19,289 nucleotides of DNA from Pontiella desulfatans. GTDB taxonomy: Bacteria > Verrucomicrobiota > Kiritimatiellia > Kiritimatiellales > Pontiellaceae. Below are positions 7,627 to 16,371 of this stretch, in pieces (positions within the stretch are counted from its first letter, which is position 1; each line of letters starts with the position of its first letter). Location: contig JARFRL010000340.1 of assembly GCA_029287275.1 (NCBI GenBank), positions 1-19,289 on the forward strand. The letters are read 5' to 3'. The notes beneath the pieces are model-generated. The model was not told where the DNA came from. It made no database searches and worked only from the letters and a program-made list of their open reading frames with translations. The position numbers were made by a program, and so were the translations under genes.

Positions 7627-9168
7627 TTATTCCGCGGCGGCGGGCGCCGCTTCCTCGGGTTTGGTTTCCTTGCCGTCGCCGGTCAACTTGCCGAGGAATT
7701 CCGGCAGATCGAGGCCGACCTGCTTCGCGAGATCGTGCATCGGCGGCAACGCGCCCATCAGGCGACCGCCGAGGCCGGAGAGTCCGCCGCCCTCTTTTCC
7801 GCCACCGTCCCAGACGACGACCTTCTCGATCGGAAGATCCGCGATGGCTTGCGCCTGCACGCCCGCGATCTTTTCGAGTTTCTCGATGAGCAACAGCGAC
7901 GCGACGTCGTTGACGGAGTCGCAGGCGCCAACCAGCGCTTCGTAGCCCTGCGCTTTGCCGTCGAGGATGGCTTTCACGCCTTTACCTTCCGCGGTCATCT
8001 TGGCGAGCGTTCCCTCGGCCTCGCCCTCGGCGACGCGAATGGTGCTTTCCTTCGTGCCCTCGGCGGAGATGATGAGTTTTTGTTTCTCGCCTTCCGCTCC
8101 AATGATCTCGGTTTCCTTGCTGGCTTCGGCCGCGATGATGTTCTTGGCTTTGTTGGCTTCGGCCATGATGATCGTCTGTTTCTTGTCGGCTTCGGCGGAT
8201 ACGATGATGGTCGCGTTGAGACGAGCGACCTCGCGTTCGGCGCGGGCGTCCTCCGCCTTTTTCTCCGCCATTTCCTGCGCGACGCGGATGGCGCCGTCGG
8301 CGTCTTTCGCGGCGGATTCGCGGCGGTTGCGCGCTTCTTCCTCGGCGACGGACTGGTTGGCTTCGTAGGCGGCTTTCTTGGCGCGCGCCTCGGTTTCGCC
8401 CAACGCGGCCTCGGCGTCGAGCCCGGCGGATTTGGAGCGGCGGTCGCGGTCGGCCGAAGCTTCCCCGATTTCGGCCTCGGCGTTGGCGGCGGCGACGGCG
8501 ACGCGTTTGTCGCGCTCGCGGACGGCGACGCCGGTCTGTCCGAGTTTTTCCTGTTCGGCCACGTCGATCAACGCCTGGTTGATGGCTTCCGCGGCGGCGC
8601 GGCGGCCGAGCGCCTCGATGTAGCCCGACTCGTCCTCGATGTCGCGGATGTTGACGTTGATGAGGTAGAGCCCGATTTTCTCGAGCTCGCCGGAGACGGC
8701 CTCGTTGACCTTCGCGAGGAAGGCCTGGCGGTCGCGGTTGATCTCCTCGATCAACATGGTCGCGATGACGGCGCGCATCTGGCCGAGAATGATGTCCTGC
8801 GCCTGATCCTCGATCTCCTTGCGGGTGAGGCCGAGCAGACGCACCGCGGCGTTTTGCATGACGCCTTTGGTGTTGGAGATCGCGGCGGTGACGCTTGTTG
8901 GAACGGTGACGCGGATGTTTTCCTGCGACAGCGCGTTTTTCAGATCGATCGGAACCACGAAGGGTTCGAGGTCGAGGTAGGCGAAGTCCTGGATCAACGG
9001 CCAAATAAAGGCCGCGCCGCCGTGCACGCATTTGGCCGCGCCGCTGGAGGTTTTACCATAGATGACGAGGATCTTGTTGGACGGACAGCGGCGATAGCGG
9101 CTGACCAGCGCGAGGAACGTCCCGATGATGCCGATCGCGACGATGATTAATAGAATTAAAGCGGTCAT
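7627..9168 (-). CDS. Flotillin-family SPFH/band 7 protein (FloT/YuaG-like)
   Basis: Flotillins form large oligomers that scaffold ordered membrane microdomains. The 513-residue protein starts with a single membrane segment (about 2-22), then the SPFH domain (about 28-200, including YGKTSSGAAKCVHGG and FIWPLIQDFAYLDLEPF). A long Ala/Glu-rich coiled coil follows (about 210-410) with the repeated AEA/AEG pattern of flotillins, and then a C-terminal Gly-rich part ending in a Pro/Ala tail. Length is typical. An AAAGGAGA ribosome site lies inside the end of the upstream gene, and the start overlaps that gene's stop by four bases (ATGA, 9165-9168), so the two are translationally coupled. The partner upstream matches the YuaF/NfeD class seen with YuaG in Bacillus. 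The gene ends at a strong terminator. Confidence 0.92.
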   Translation of the reverse strand: MTALILLIIVAIGIIGTFLALVSRYRRCPSNKILVIYGKTSSGAAKCVHGGAAFIWPLIQDFAYLDLEPFVVPIDLKNALSQENIRVTVPTSVTAAISNTKGVMQNAAVRLLGLTRKEIEDQAQDIILGQMRAVIATMLIEEINRDRQAFLAKVNEAVSGELEKIGLYLINVNIRDIEDESGYIEALGRRAAAEAINQALIDVAEQEKLGQTGVAVRERDKRVAVAAANAEAEIGEASADRDRRSKSAGLDAEAALGETEARAKKAAYEANQSVAEEEARNRRESAAKDADGAIRVAQEMAEKKAEDARAEREVARLNATIIVSAEADKKQTIIMAEANKAKNIIAAEASKETEIIGAEGEKQKLIISAEGTKESTIRVAEGEAEGTLAKMTAEGKGVKAILDGKAQGYEALVGACDSVNDVASLLLIEKLEKIAGVQAQAIADLPIEKVVVWDGGGKEGGGLSGLGGRLMGALPPMHDLAKQVGLDLPEFLGKLTGDGKETKPEEAAPAAAE

Positions 9169-9809
9169 GATTCTTCTCCTTTAGCAGTTAACTTTCTTAC
9201 CCCGACCAACGCCTGACTCATCACCTGTACCACGCGCACTTCCGTGCCCGCGGGCAGCGCGACGCCGTCGACGCTTTTCGCGCGGACGTGCTCCGACGCT
9301 CCACTGATGTCGACCTTCACCTCGCCGAACCCCTCGGCGGGAATATCCAGATAAACCGTTCCGATCTTGCCCGCCGCGCTCGCGACGTCTTTCGTGCCCG
9401 TTTCCGTCAGCTTGCCCATGCCCCAGAAAATGAGCGCGATGGCGAACATGCCGACGAAGCCCCAGATGGTCGCGATTCCCATGGCCTTCACCACGGGAAC
9501 GCCTTGGGTCGTGTAGAGCGCGCTGCCCCAGGAAAAGAGCGTGAAGAAGGTGACGATCGACCGCAGGCTGAGAATTTTGAAGGCCTGCGAGGATTCGACC
9601 ACGTCGTGATGATCGATGTCGTCCGGCGCGTCTGCGTCGAGATCGATGTCCACGTCGACGTCCGCGTCGGCGCCGCCCACGTCCATGTCGTCGCCGGTCA
9701 TGCCGGCGAAGGCCGCGATGATCTGCCACAGGAAGAAGACGCTGAAAAACGCCGCCATTCCATAGAAGAACCGCGTCACCCCCGCCAATTCACTCCACCA
9801 CTCATTCAT
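9165..9809 (-). CDS. NfeD/YuaF-like membrane protein with Asp-rich loop
   Basis: This 214-residue membrane protein is probably the flotillin partner. It has a first hydrophobic helix (about 15-36), a very acidic stretch at 40-69 holding 14 Asp, mostly alternating with small or hydrophobic residues and ending DIDHHD, then two more membrane helices (about 83-104 and 107-131). The C-terminal 70 residues (GKIGTVYLDIPAEGFGEV and TEVRVVQV) look like the small OB-fold of NfeD/YuaF proteins. Family identity rests on this topology and on the flotillin neighbour; I recognise no catalytic protease part. The start overlaps the upstream gene by eight bases (9802-9809) and a GGGGGA lies just before the ATG, while its stop overlaps the flotillin start. 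The acidic loop could bind divalent cations, which is inference. Confidence 0.75.
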   Translation of the reverse strand: MNEWWSELAGVTRFFYGMAAFFSVFFLWQIIAAFAGMTGDDMDVGGADADVDVDIDLDADAPDDIDHHDVVESSQAFKILSLRSIVTFFTLFSWGSALYTTQGVPVVKAMGIATIWGFVGMFAIALIFWGMGKLTETGTKDVASAAGKIGTVYLDIPAEGFGEVKVDISGASEHVRAKSVDGVALPAGTEVRVVQVMSQALVGVRKLTAKGEES

Positions 9810-10284
9810 TGTCGTCCCCCTGTTCTAATTCCGCGTAGAGCCCTTTTTCGCATGAATTGACGAAGCTTTCGGCGGAGGATTTGAGCTTTTCCCATTCCCC
9901 GCGAATACTGTTCGCCTCGTCCAGATCGATTTTCCCGTCGTTTTCGATGCTGGCGGTCAGCACGTCGAGCACATCGGAGAATTCGCGCACGATTCGGCGG
10001 GTCATGCGCAGCAAGGGAATCGCGTCGATCTCCCGCAAGGGCGTGTTCGCGACGTAGTATCCATCGGCCCGCTGGCAAAGCCACTTGATCGGGCCTTTGT
10101 CGCCGGTGAGCTCGTACACCCGCGCCAGCCGGTCGAGCGGATTCTCCGCGCCGCTCGCGTCCTCGGAATCGGTGGGCTGGCACCATTTGTAGATGAGCGA
10201 GGTGGATAGACCCAGATCCGACGCGACGGATTTCACGCCGAGATCGCTGACTGATTTTTTGAGTACTTCGTGCGATGCGTTCAT
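9802..10284 (-). CDS. Small helix-turn-helix protein, phage CII-like
   Basis: A 160-residue soluble protein. Near the N-terminus (about 16-36) SVASDLGLSTSLIYKWC has the look of a helix-turn-helix in which an adaptor-type DNA reader picks its site. The middle part (PLDRLARVYELTGD, then WLCQRADGYYV) resembles phage regulatory CII-type proteins, and the rest is helical with an acidic tail. ATG 10284 is chosen because AGAGGAAAG precedes it and the protein then begins with a clean helix; upstream in-frame extension to 10632 would run through the structured intergenic element. Its stop overlaps the start of the NfeD-like gene by eight bases, so it leads a coupled three-gene operon with flotillin. 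The target is unknown; self-regulation is the simplest guess. No phage genes are nearby. Confidence 0.7.
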   Translation of the reverse strand: MNASHEVLKKSVSDLGVKSVASDLGLSTSLIYKWCQPTDSEDASGAENPLDRLARVYELTGDKGPIKWLCQRADGYYVANTPLREIDAIPLLRMTRRIVREFSDVLDVLTASIENDGKIDLDEANSIRGEWEKLKSSAESFVNSCEKGLYAELEQGDDNE

Positions 10285-10401
10285 ATGCTTTCCTCTGAAT
10301 ACGCCCATACCGTAATTCCCCGCGGTCCGCGCGCCCATTACAACAATCCGCGCTTTCTGTAACCCCCCGAAAGAGCGACGCGCGCCATGATGAAAGAGCA
10401 G

Positions 10402-10430
10402 AGCATATAAAGTGATTGCGAGTCTGTCCA
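10402..10430 (-). promoter_or_regulatory. Candidate promoter for the regulator-NfeD-flotillin operon
   Basis: On the minus strand TGGACA (10425-10430) and TATGCT (10402-10407) are 17 bases apart. Matches to sigma70 consensus are 5/6 and 4/6. Transcription would begin near 10395, leaving a leader of about 110 bases. Nothing else in the gap is a better minus-strand candidate by eye. Confidence 0.35.
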
Positions 10431-10454
10431 TCAGCAACCATCGACAGTTGATCG

Positions 10455-10559
10455 GAGGCGCCGAACCGCAACGGCCGAAGCGCGGGGATCCGCCGCGCTC
10501 AACGGCGCGGTTTCCGGCGCCTCGAGCCGGTTTCGGCGGGCCGAAACCCGCGGCCCGCC
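10455..10559. other. GC-rich structured element with nested hairpins in the flotillin/tig intergenic region
   Basis: The 354-base gap 10285-10638 has no gene that I can support, but bases 10455-10559 are dense in inverted repeats. GAGGCGCC (10455-10462) pairs with 10516-10523, and the stem continues, with a bulge, as CCGC against GCGG (10507-10510). Inside, GCGCGG (10480-10485) pairs with CCGCGC (10493-10498), which can instead pair with 10505-10510. Next come GGTTTCGG (10529-10536) with 10541-10548 over a four-base loop, and the competing GGCGGGCC (10535-10542) with 10552-10559. It lies just upstream of the tig promoter, so it is not in the tig leader. It could be a dispersed repeat, a small RNA or a terminator for something reading in. 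Confidence 0.55.
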
Positions 10560-10563
10560 AGAC

Positions 10564-10592
10564 TTGACCTGAGGGGCTTTTACTCGTAGATT
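10564..10592 (+). promoter_or_regulatory. Sigma70-type promoter for tig-clpP-clpX
   Basis: TTGACC (10564-10569) and TAGATT (10587-10592) are separated by exactly 17 bases. Matches to consensus are 5/6 and 4/6. Transcription would begin near 10600, giving a leader of about 40 bases before tig. No heat-shock (sigma32 or CIRCE) element is evident. Confidence 0.6.
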
Positions 10593-10638
10593 CACCGCCT
10601 TTTGACCCAAACAGGTAATCACAGGAGTACAAGGATTT

Positions 10639-11934
10639 ATGAATGTTTCAGTTAAGGACGCGGGCGCGTGCCGCAAGACCATGACCATCGAGATTCCGGC
10701 TGATAAAATCGGCGAGGAAAAAGCGGAAACCCTGAAGGCGTACATGAAATTCGCCAACATCCCCGGCTTCCGCAAGGGCAAGGCCCCCAAACACGTCGTC
10801 GCGAAGAAATACGCGAAGGAAATCGATCAGGACCTGCAGGAACGCGTGTTGCCGAAATATTACCACGAAGCGCTGATTGAATCCGAACTCAAGGTCGTCA
10901 ACGTCGTGGACGCGACCGAGGTCAAAATCACGGACGACGAGCCCGTATCCTTCGACGTCACCGTGGACGTCGAGCCGGAATTCAAACTCCCGAAATACAC
11001 CGACATTCCGGTTAAAGAAGAGAAGATCGAAGTGACCGACGAGCAGGTGCAGGAGCAGATCGACCAGATTCTCGGCCAGCACGCGGACTATAAAGAGGTC
11101 GAAGGCAAGGCGGTCGAAGCCGGCGACATGGGTCAGCTGACCTACGAAGCCACCACCGATGGCACGCCGCTGCAAGACGCGATTCCGGAAGCCAAGGGCA
11201 TCGGGTCCGGCGAAGGCTACTGGGTTTCCGCCGACGAGCACGCGTTCATCCCCGGCATGGGCGAAGCCATTGTCGGCATGAACATCGGCGACAAGAAAGA
11301 AGTCGAAGTCACCTTCCCTGAGGATTTCATGGTCAAGGAACTCGCGGGCGTCAAAGCCGCGTACACCGTCGAAGTCACCGCGGTCCGCGTCCGGAGCCTT
11401 CCGGAAATCGACGAGACCTTCCTGAACCGCCTGCAGGTGGAGTCGGAAGAGGCGTTGCGCGCCACCATCCGCGAGCAACTCGAAGCGCAGGCCGAGAACG
11501 CCACGCTGAGCAAGAAGCATGAACAGATCGTTCAATACCTGATCAAGAAAACCAAACTCGAGGTTCCCGAAAGCGTCGTGCAGTCCCAGACCCGCAACGT
11601 GGTTTACGACATCGCGAACCAGCGCATGATGATGGGCCAGACCCAGGAACAGATCACCGCGCAGATGGAAGAGCTTCAGAAAGAAGCCGCCGTACGCGCC
11701 CTTGAAAACGTCAAGCTGCGCTATATTGGCCTCGGAATTGCTACTGATCTGGGGATGGAAGTCAGTGAAGTGGAAGTTGACGAAGAAATCGCGACGATGG
11801 CCATTCACCAGCGCAAAGACGCCGCGGCGTTGCGCAAGGAAATGGTGGAGAACGACTCTCTGGACAGCGTGGGCGAGCAGATCCGCTTCAATAAAGCGCT
11901 CGACTACATGGTCGAGAACGCGAAGATCAAGTAA
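10639..11934 (+). CDS. tig: Trigger factor (ribosome-associated chaperone, peptidyl-prolyl isomerase)
   Basis: Trigger factor binds ribosomal protein L23 at the exit tunnel and shields nascent chains. The N-terminal ribosome-binding domain carries the signature GFRKGKAP at 43-50. The FKBP-type isomerase domain lies about 150-245 (GDMGQLTYEA to VKAAYTVEVTAV). The C-terminal helical arms follow. Length is 431 residues, matching the family. ATG 10639 is preceded by AGGAG and AAGGA. It is the first gene of a tig-clpP-clpX operon, an arrangement seen in many bacteria that links folding at the ribosome to degradation by ClpXP. The 102-base gap to clpP contains inverted repeats but no terminator. 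Confidence 0.97.
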   Translation: MNVSVKDAGACRKTMTIEIPADKIGEEKAETLKAYMKFANIPGFRKGKAPKHVVAKKYAKEIDQDLQERVLPKYYHEALIESELKVVNVVDATEVKITDDEPVSFDVTVDVEPEFKLPKYTDIPVKEEKIEVTDEQVQEQIDQILGQHADYKEVEGKAVEAGDMGQLTYEATTDGTPLQDAIPEAKGIGSGEGYWVSADEHAFIPGMGEAIVGMNIGDKKEVEVTFPEDFMVKELAGVKAAYTVEVTAVRVRSLPEIDETFLNRLQVESEEALRATIREQLEAQAENATLSKKHEQIVQYLIKKTKLEVPESVVQSQTRNVVYDIANQRMMMGQTQEQITAQMEELQKEAAVRALENVKLRYIGLGIATDLGMEVSEVEVDEEIATMAIHQRKDAAALRKEMVENDSLDSVGEQIRFNKALDYMVENAKIK

Positions 11935-11963
11935 GGCTCTTCGAGCCGGATCGATGGAAGGCT

Positions 11964-12025
11964 GGATTATTGGATTGAAGGGAACGCCCGTTGATCCAAT
12001 AATCCGCGGTTCCATTAATCCAATA
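11964..12025. repeat. Inverted repeats of TGGATTATTGGATT type in the tig-clpP gap
   Basis: GGATTATTGGAT (11964-11975) pairs perfectly with 11994-12005 (12 bp, 18-base loop). An overlapping part of the same left arm (11968-11976) can instead pair with 12017-12025 (9 bp), directly beside the clpP ribosome site AAAGGA at 12025-12030. The two pairings exclude each other. No T-run follows, so this is not a standard terminator. Confidence 0.75.
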
Positions 12026-12036
12026 AAGGAAGACCT

Positions 12037-12636
12037 ATGAACGAAATGGCGAACTATTTGATTCCAACGGTTATTGAACAAACCGGACGCGGCGAACGGG
12101 CCTACGACATCTATTCCCGCCTGCTCAAGGAACGCATCATCTTTCTCGGCACCGCGATCGACGACACCGTCGCGAACCTGGTCGTCGCCCAGATGCTGTT
12201 TCTGCAGAGCGAGGATCCGGAAAAAGACATCAGCCTCTACATCAACTCCCCCGGCGGCGTCGTCACCGCGGGCCTCGCCATTTACGACACGATGCAGTTC
12301 CTCAAGTGCGACATCACGACCTACTGCATCGGACAGGCCGCCAGCATGGGCGCCGTGTTGCTGGCCGCGGGACCGGCCGGTAAACGCTACGCGCTCCCCA
12401 ACGCCCGCATCATGATTCACCAGCCGCTCGGCGGCGCGCAGGGCCAGGCCACCGACATCCAAATCCAAGCCCAGGAAATCCTGCGCATCAAACAGATTCT
12501 CAACGGCATTCTGGCCGGACACTCCGGCCGCGGCATCGATGATCTCGAAAAAGACACCGACCGCGACAACTTCATGTCCGCGGCGGAAGCGGCGGAATAC
12601 GGCCTGATCGACGAAGTCGTCGCCCACGCGAAATAA
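12037..12636 (+). CDS. clpP: ATP-dependent Clp protease proteolytic subunit ClpP
   Basis: ClpP is the serine protease that forms two stacked seven-membered rings and degrades proteins fed in by ClpX or ClpA. The catalytic triad is Ser103 in GQAASMGAVLL, His128 in MIHQP, and Asp177 in DTDRDNF. YINSPGG at 68-74 is the oxyanion strand region. Length is 199 residues with a short N-terminal propeptide-like stretch, as usual. The ATG follows AAAGGA by six bases. clpX starts 14 bases after the stop, so the two are co-transcribed. Confidence 0.98.
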   Translation: MNEMANYLIPTVIEQTGRGERAYDIYSRLLKERIIFLGTAIDDTVANLVVAQMLFLQSEDPEKDISLYINSPGGVVTAGLAIYDTMQFLKCDITTYCIGQAASMGAVLLAAGPAGKRYALPNARIMIHQPLGGAQGQATDIQIQAQEILRIKQILNGILAGHSGRGIDDLEKDTDRDNFMSAAEAAEYGLIDEVVAHAK

Positions 12637-12650
12637 ACCAAGGAAATCCC

Positions 12651-13913
<1,263 letters not shown>

Positions 13914-13949
13914 ATTTTCCTGTTGCCGGAGTGGATCGCTTGATCGCGC

Positions 13950-15242
13950 TTAACGGAGCGGAGCTCCATTTTCAACCATTGGAACCCGCCACTTGGATTC
14001 ATCCGCGATCCAGAGCACGGGGATAATGGAATCGAGCTCCCGCTCGAGCGCGACCAGCTGATTCAAAACCTCGATTCGTTCGGCGAGTTGCTGCTCGAAC
14101 ACGTCGTAAACACTGGACCTCGGCATGGAATCCAGCAGCTTCTTTCTGGCGAGCAGTTGTTTCACGCGGGAGTCGACGACGACCAAGGCTTGCCGCGCTT
14201 CATTCAGTTTTTGGGCGCGTTCATGCGCGTCTTCGTAGAGCTTCTGTTCGAGTAGTCGGGTGTTGCGGCGGGTTTCGCGCAACTGATCGCGGATGGCCAG
14301 ATTGGTGTCCAGCTTCATGGTGACGGCCGCCTCGAAGCGGATGTCCTCGGCGTCGAACTCGAATCCCCCGCGGTCGCCACCGGACAATAGATAGACCGAT
14401 GGACTGTAAATCCGCATGTTAAGTTGCGGCCAATACTGAAATTTCACGCCGAGCTCGCGCAGACGAGCCGCCTCGAGCTCCACCGCCTCGAGGATGATGA
14501 ACAACCACCCCGCTTCGTTGGGATCGTCCCACCTCGACTCTTCGTTCAGATAATCAAACCGCGGAAGGTCGGCGGAGACGATGTTCCAGTGGTTGGAATG
14601 GTTTCCGAAGGCGGATGAGAGCGCGAGCCAAAGATCGGTCTCGCGCCGGCGGCGTTTGAACTCCATTTCCTTCCGGTCGGCGCGTCCAAAGGTTGGATCG
14701 GCCGCCTTGAGCGATTCGATGACGTACCGGGCCCGGGCGTGCTGGTGTTCGCGGAACACGGTGTAGAGATTCACCACCTCTTCGCGATAGGTCAGTTCGT
14801 ATTGCTGGCGCGCCCCGTAGGTCGCCAGCATCGCGCCATAGTAGTCGAGCCGCAGGCGCATCAGGCCGGGAACGGAGAACAGCGCGTTGATGTTCGCGTT
14901 GAAATTATCCTGGGTGAGCTCCGTGACCTGCGAGATCGCCTGACCGTAGATCCCCTGAATGGTGAGTTGCGGGATCAGGTCGAGAAACACCCGTTTAACC
15001 GAAACCTCGGCTCTGACGATTTCTTCCGCCGCGTGGCGCATCACCAGATTTCCGTCGAGCATCGAGACGGCCGTTTCCCAGTCGAGATCGACCCGCGGAA
15101 GGTCGGCGGGATCGTTGTTTAAGCCCGGATAGCGGCTGATGAGCTCCGCGGAACGCTCCGCGATGTTTTCATCGACGCTCCCGCACCCGGAAATCAGGCC
15201 CGAGAAAAATCCGACGATCAAAATGGCGCGGAAATATTTCAT
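13950..15242 (-). CDS. TolC-like outer-membrane factor lipoprotein
   Basis: This 430-residue protein has a lipoprotein signal ending LISGC with Cys20 acylated. The rest is rich in long amphipathic helices with two similar halves, broken by short beta stretches (LTIQGIYGQAIS and FEAAVTMKLDTNLAIRDQLRE), which is the pattern of outer-membrane efflux factors. It would form the trimeric exit duct for the exporter encoded just upstream; the permease stop is one base before this start. The sequence is far from the well-known TolC/OprM families, so the call leans on the helical pattern and operon position. It is the last gene of the operon. No clear ribosome site precedes the ATG, so translation may depend on the upstream gene. 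Confidence 0.65.
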   Translation of the reverse strand: MKYFRAILIVGFFSGLISGCGSVDENIAERSAELISRYPGLNNDPADLPRVDLDWETAVSMLDGNLVMRHAAEEIVRAEVSVKRVFLDLIPQLTIQGIYGQAISQVTELTQDNFNANINALFSVPGLMRLRLDYYGAMLATYGARQQYELTYREEVVNLYTVFREHQHARARYVIESLKAADPTFGRADRKEMEFKRRRRETDLWLALSSAFGNHSNHWNIVSADLPRFDYLNEESRWDDPNEAGWLFIILEAVELEAARLRELGVKFQYWPQLNMRIYSPSVYLLSGGDRGGFEFDAEDIRFEAAVTMKLDTNLAIRDQLRETRRNTRLLEQKLYEDAHERAQKLNEARQALVVVDSRVKQLLARKKLLDSMPRSSVYDVFEQQLAERIEVLNQLVALERELDSIIPVLWIADESKWRVPMVENGAPLR

Positions 15243-15243
15243 G

Positions 15244-16371
15244 CTAACTCAAAATGGTTCCAACCTCTTTCCTCAGAGCGCGCAACGCCGGCAGCGTGCT
15301 GATCAGCACGCCCACGTTGACGCAGGCCAAAATCACCACGACCTCGGCGAGCATGCGTTCGAATGAAAATCCGGCCATGGCTCCCGCCCCGAAGGCGCGA
15401 TAGAGCGCGCGCTGGCCGCAGGCCAACGTGAAATAGGCGGCCACGCCGGCCAGGTTGACGACGACCGCGTTTTCCAACAGCTGCGCCACATAGACCATCC
15501 AGCGGCGGACACCGAAGCCGCGCAGCAGGGCGATGACGTACGCGCGTTGCTGGTATTCCAGCACGGCCAGGGTTCCGAGCACAAGCGCCAGAACCCCTCC
15601 ACCGGCGACCGCCAATCCGAAACGCCACCGCGCCTGTTTCGATTTCAGGCGTTCGAGATCATCGAGCAGTTTGGTTGAACCGCGCGTGAAAACGCTCCTT
15701 TCATCGAGCTTGGCCGTCAGCCGGACGGCCCGCTCCAGCCCGCGAAGCGCGGCGACGTCGTCGGCTTTGAGCAAGGAGACGCGAAGATGTCCATTCAGCT
15801 CGAGGCGGGGCAACATGCCCTCGGGCACGAGCAGCACGTTTTCCTGAAACAGCTTGGCGAGCGTTCCCGTCGGGCGGCGAGCGCGCGCCTCGACGTGGTG
15901 TTTATCGACCTCCGCGCGGATCGGCATTCCCGCGGGAAGCGCGTCGCTCAGAAAAACCACCGGACTTTCGGGAGCGATCACGCCGGAAAGATGGCGGATG
16001 GAGGCGTCGGGATAGGCCACGACCCGGGCGGCGCTGGACTCGGGCGTTTTCGCCGCGCCGAACAGCTGCAACAGTTGAAACATGGTTCCGTGCTCGGCCA
16101 GTTGGGCGTAAAGGGCGTGTCGCTGTCGCGCCGCGATATCGTCGCTTCGGGGAAAAACCTGCTCGGTGACATACAGCATGTCAATCCCGTCGCGCTTCAG
16201 CCGCGCCTCAAGGTGATCGGCCATTAGCGCGAACGCCCCGAGCAGCCCAAGCGAAGGCAACACCAACGCGTAGGCCACCACGAACCGCGTCAGGACACTT
16301 CCGGGCTGCTCACGCCAGCGCCAGCAGGTGTCTTTCAACAGGTAGGAACCGATTGAAATCAACAACTTCAT
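15244..16371 (-). CDS. FtsX/MacB-type ABC transporter permease
   Basis: A 375-residue inner-membrane protein with the MacB layout: one membrane helix near the N-terminus (about 28-50), a periplasmic domain of about 200 residues (51-250), then three more helices (about 251-271, 293-315 and 340-361). ALLRGFGVRRWMV after the second helix is the coupling segment typical of FtsX-like permeases. It would work as a homodimer with the ATPase encoded upstream. The start overlaps the ATPase gene by 62 bases in another frame; no better downstream start keeps the cytoplasmic N-terminus, so the overlap is probably real although the ribosome site is weak. The transported substrate cannot be told from sequence. 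Confidence 0.85.
   Translation of the reverse strand: MKLLISIGSYLLKDTCWRWREQPGSVLTRFVVAYALVLPSLGLLGAFALMADHLEARLKRDGIDMLYVTEQVFPRSDDIAARQRHALYAQLAEHGTMFQLLQLFGAAKTPESSAARVVAYPDASIRHLSGVIAPESPVVFLSDALPAGMPIRAEVDKHHVEARARRPTGTLAKLFQENVLLVPEGMLPRLELNGHLRVSLLKADDVAALRGLERAVRLTAKLDERSVFTRGSTKLLDDLERLKSKQARWRFGLAVAGGGVLALVLGTLAVLEYQQRAYVIALLRGFGVRRWMVYVAQLLENAVVVNLAGVAAYFTLACGQRALYRAFGAGAMAGFSFERMLAEVVVILACVNVGVLISTLPALRALRKEVGTILS

Noticed and set aside
7609..9150. 513-residue open frame on the plus strand, rich in Phe, Gly and Asp
   Set aside because: Exactly antisense to the flotillin coiled coil; composition mirrors the Ala/Glu-rich coding of flotillin.
9802..10284. Prophage remnant, suggested by the CII-like protein
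   Set aside because: No integrase, structural or lysis gene is near, and the gene is tightly coupled to cellular flotillin genes.
10648..12627. 659-residue open frame on the minus strand
   Set aside because: It crosses tig, the intergenic gap and clpP in antisense, and has no family motif.
13955..13973. Possible terminator after clpX
   Set aside because: The hairpin has only five base pairs with a three-base loop and a short T-run, and lies inside the end of the convergent gene; too weak to call.
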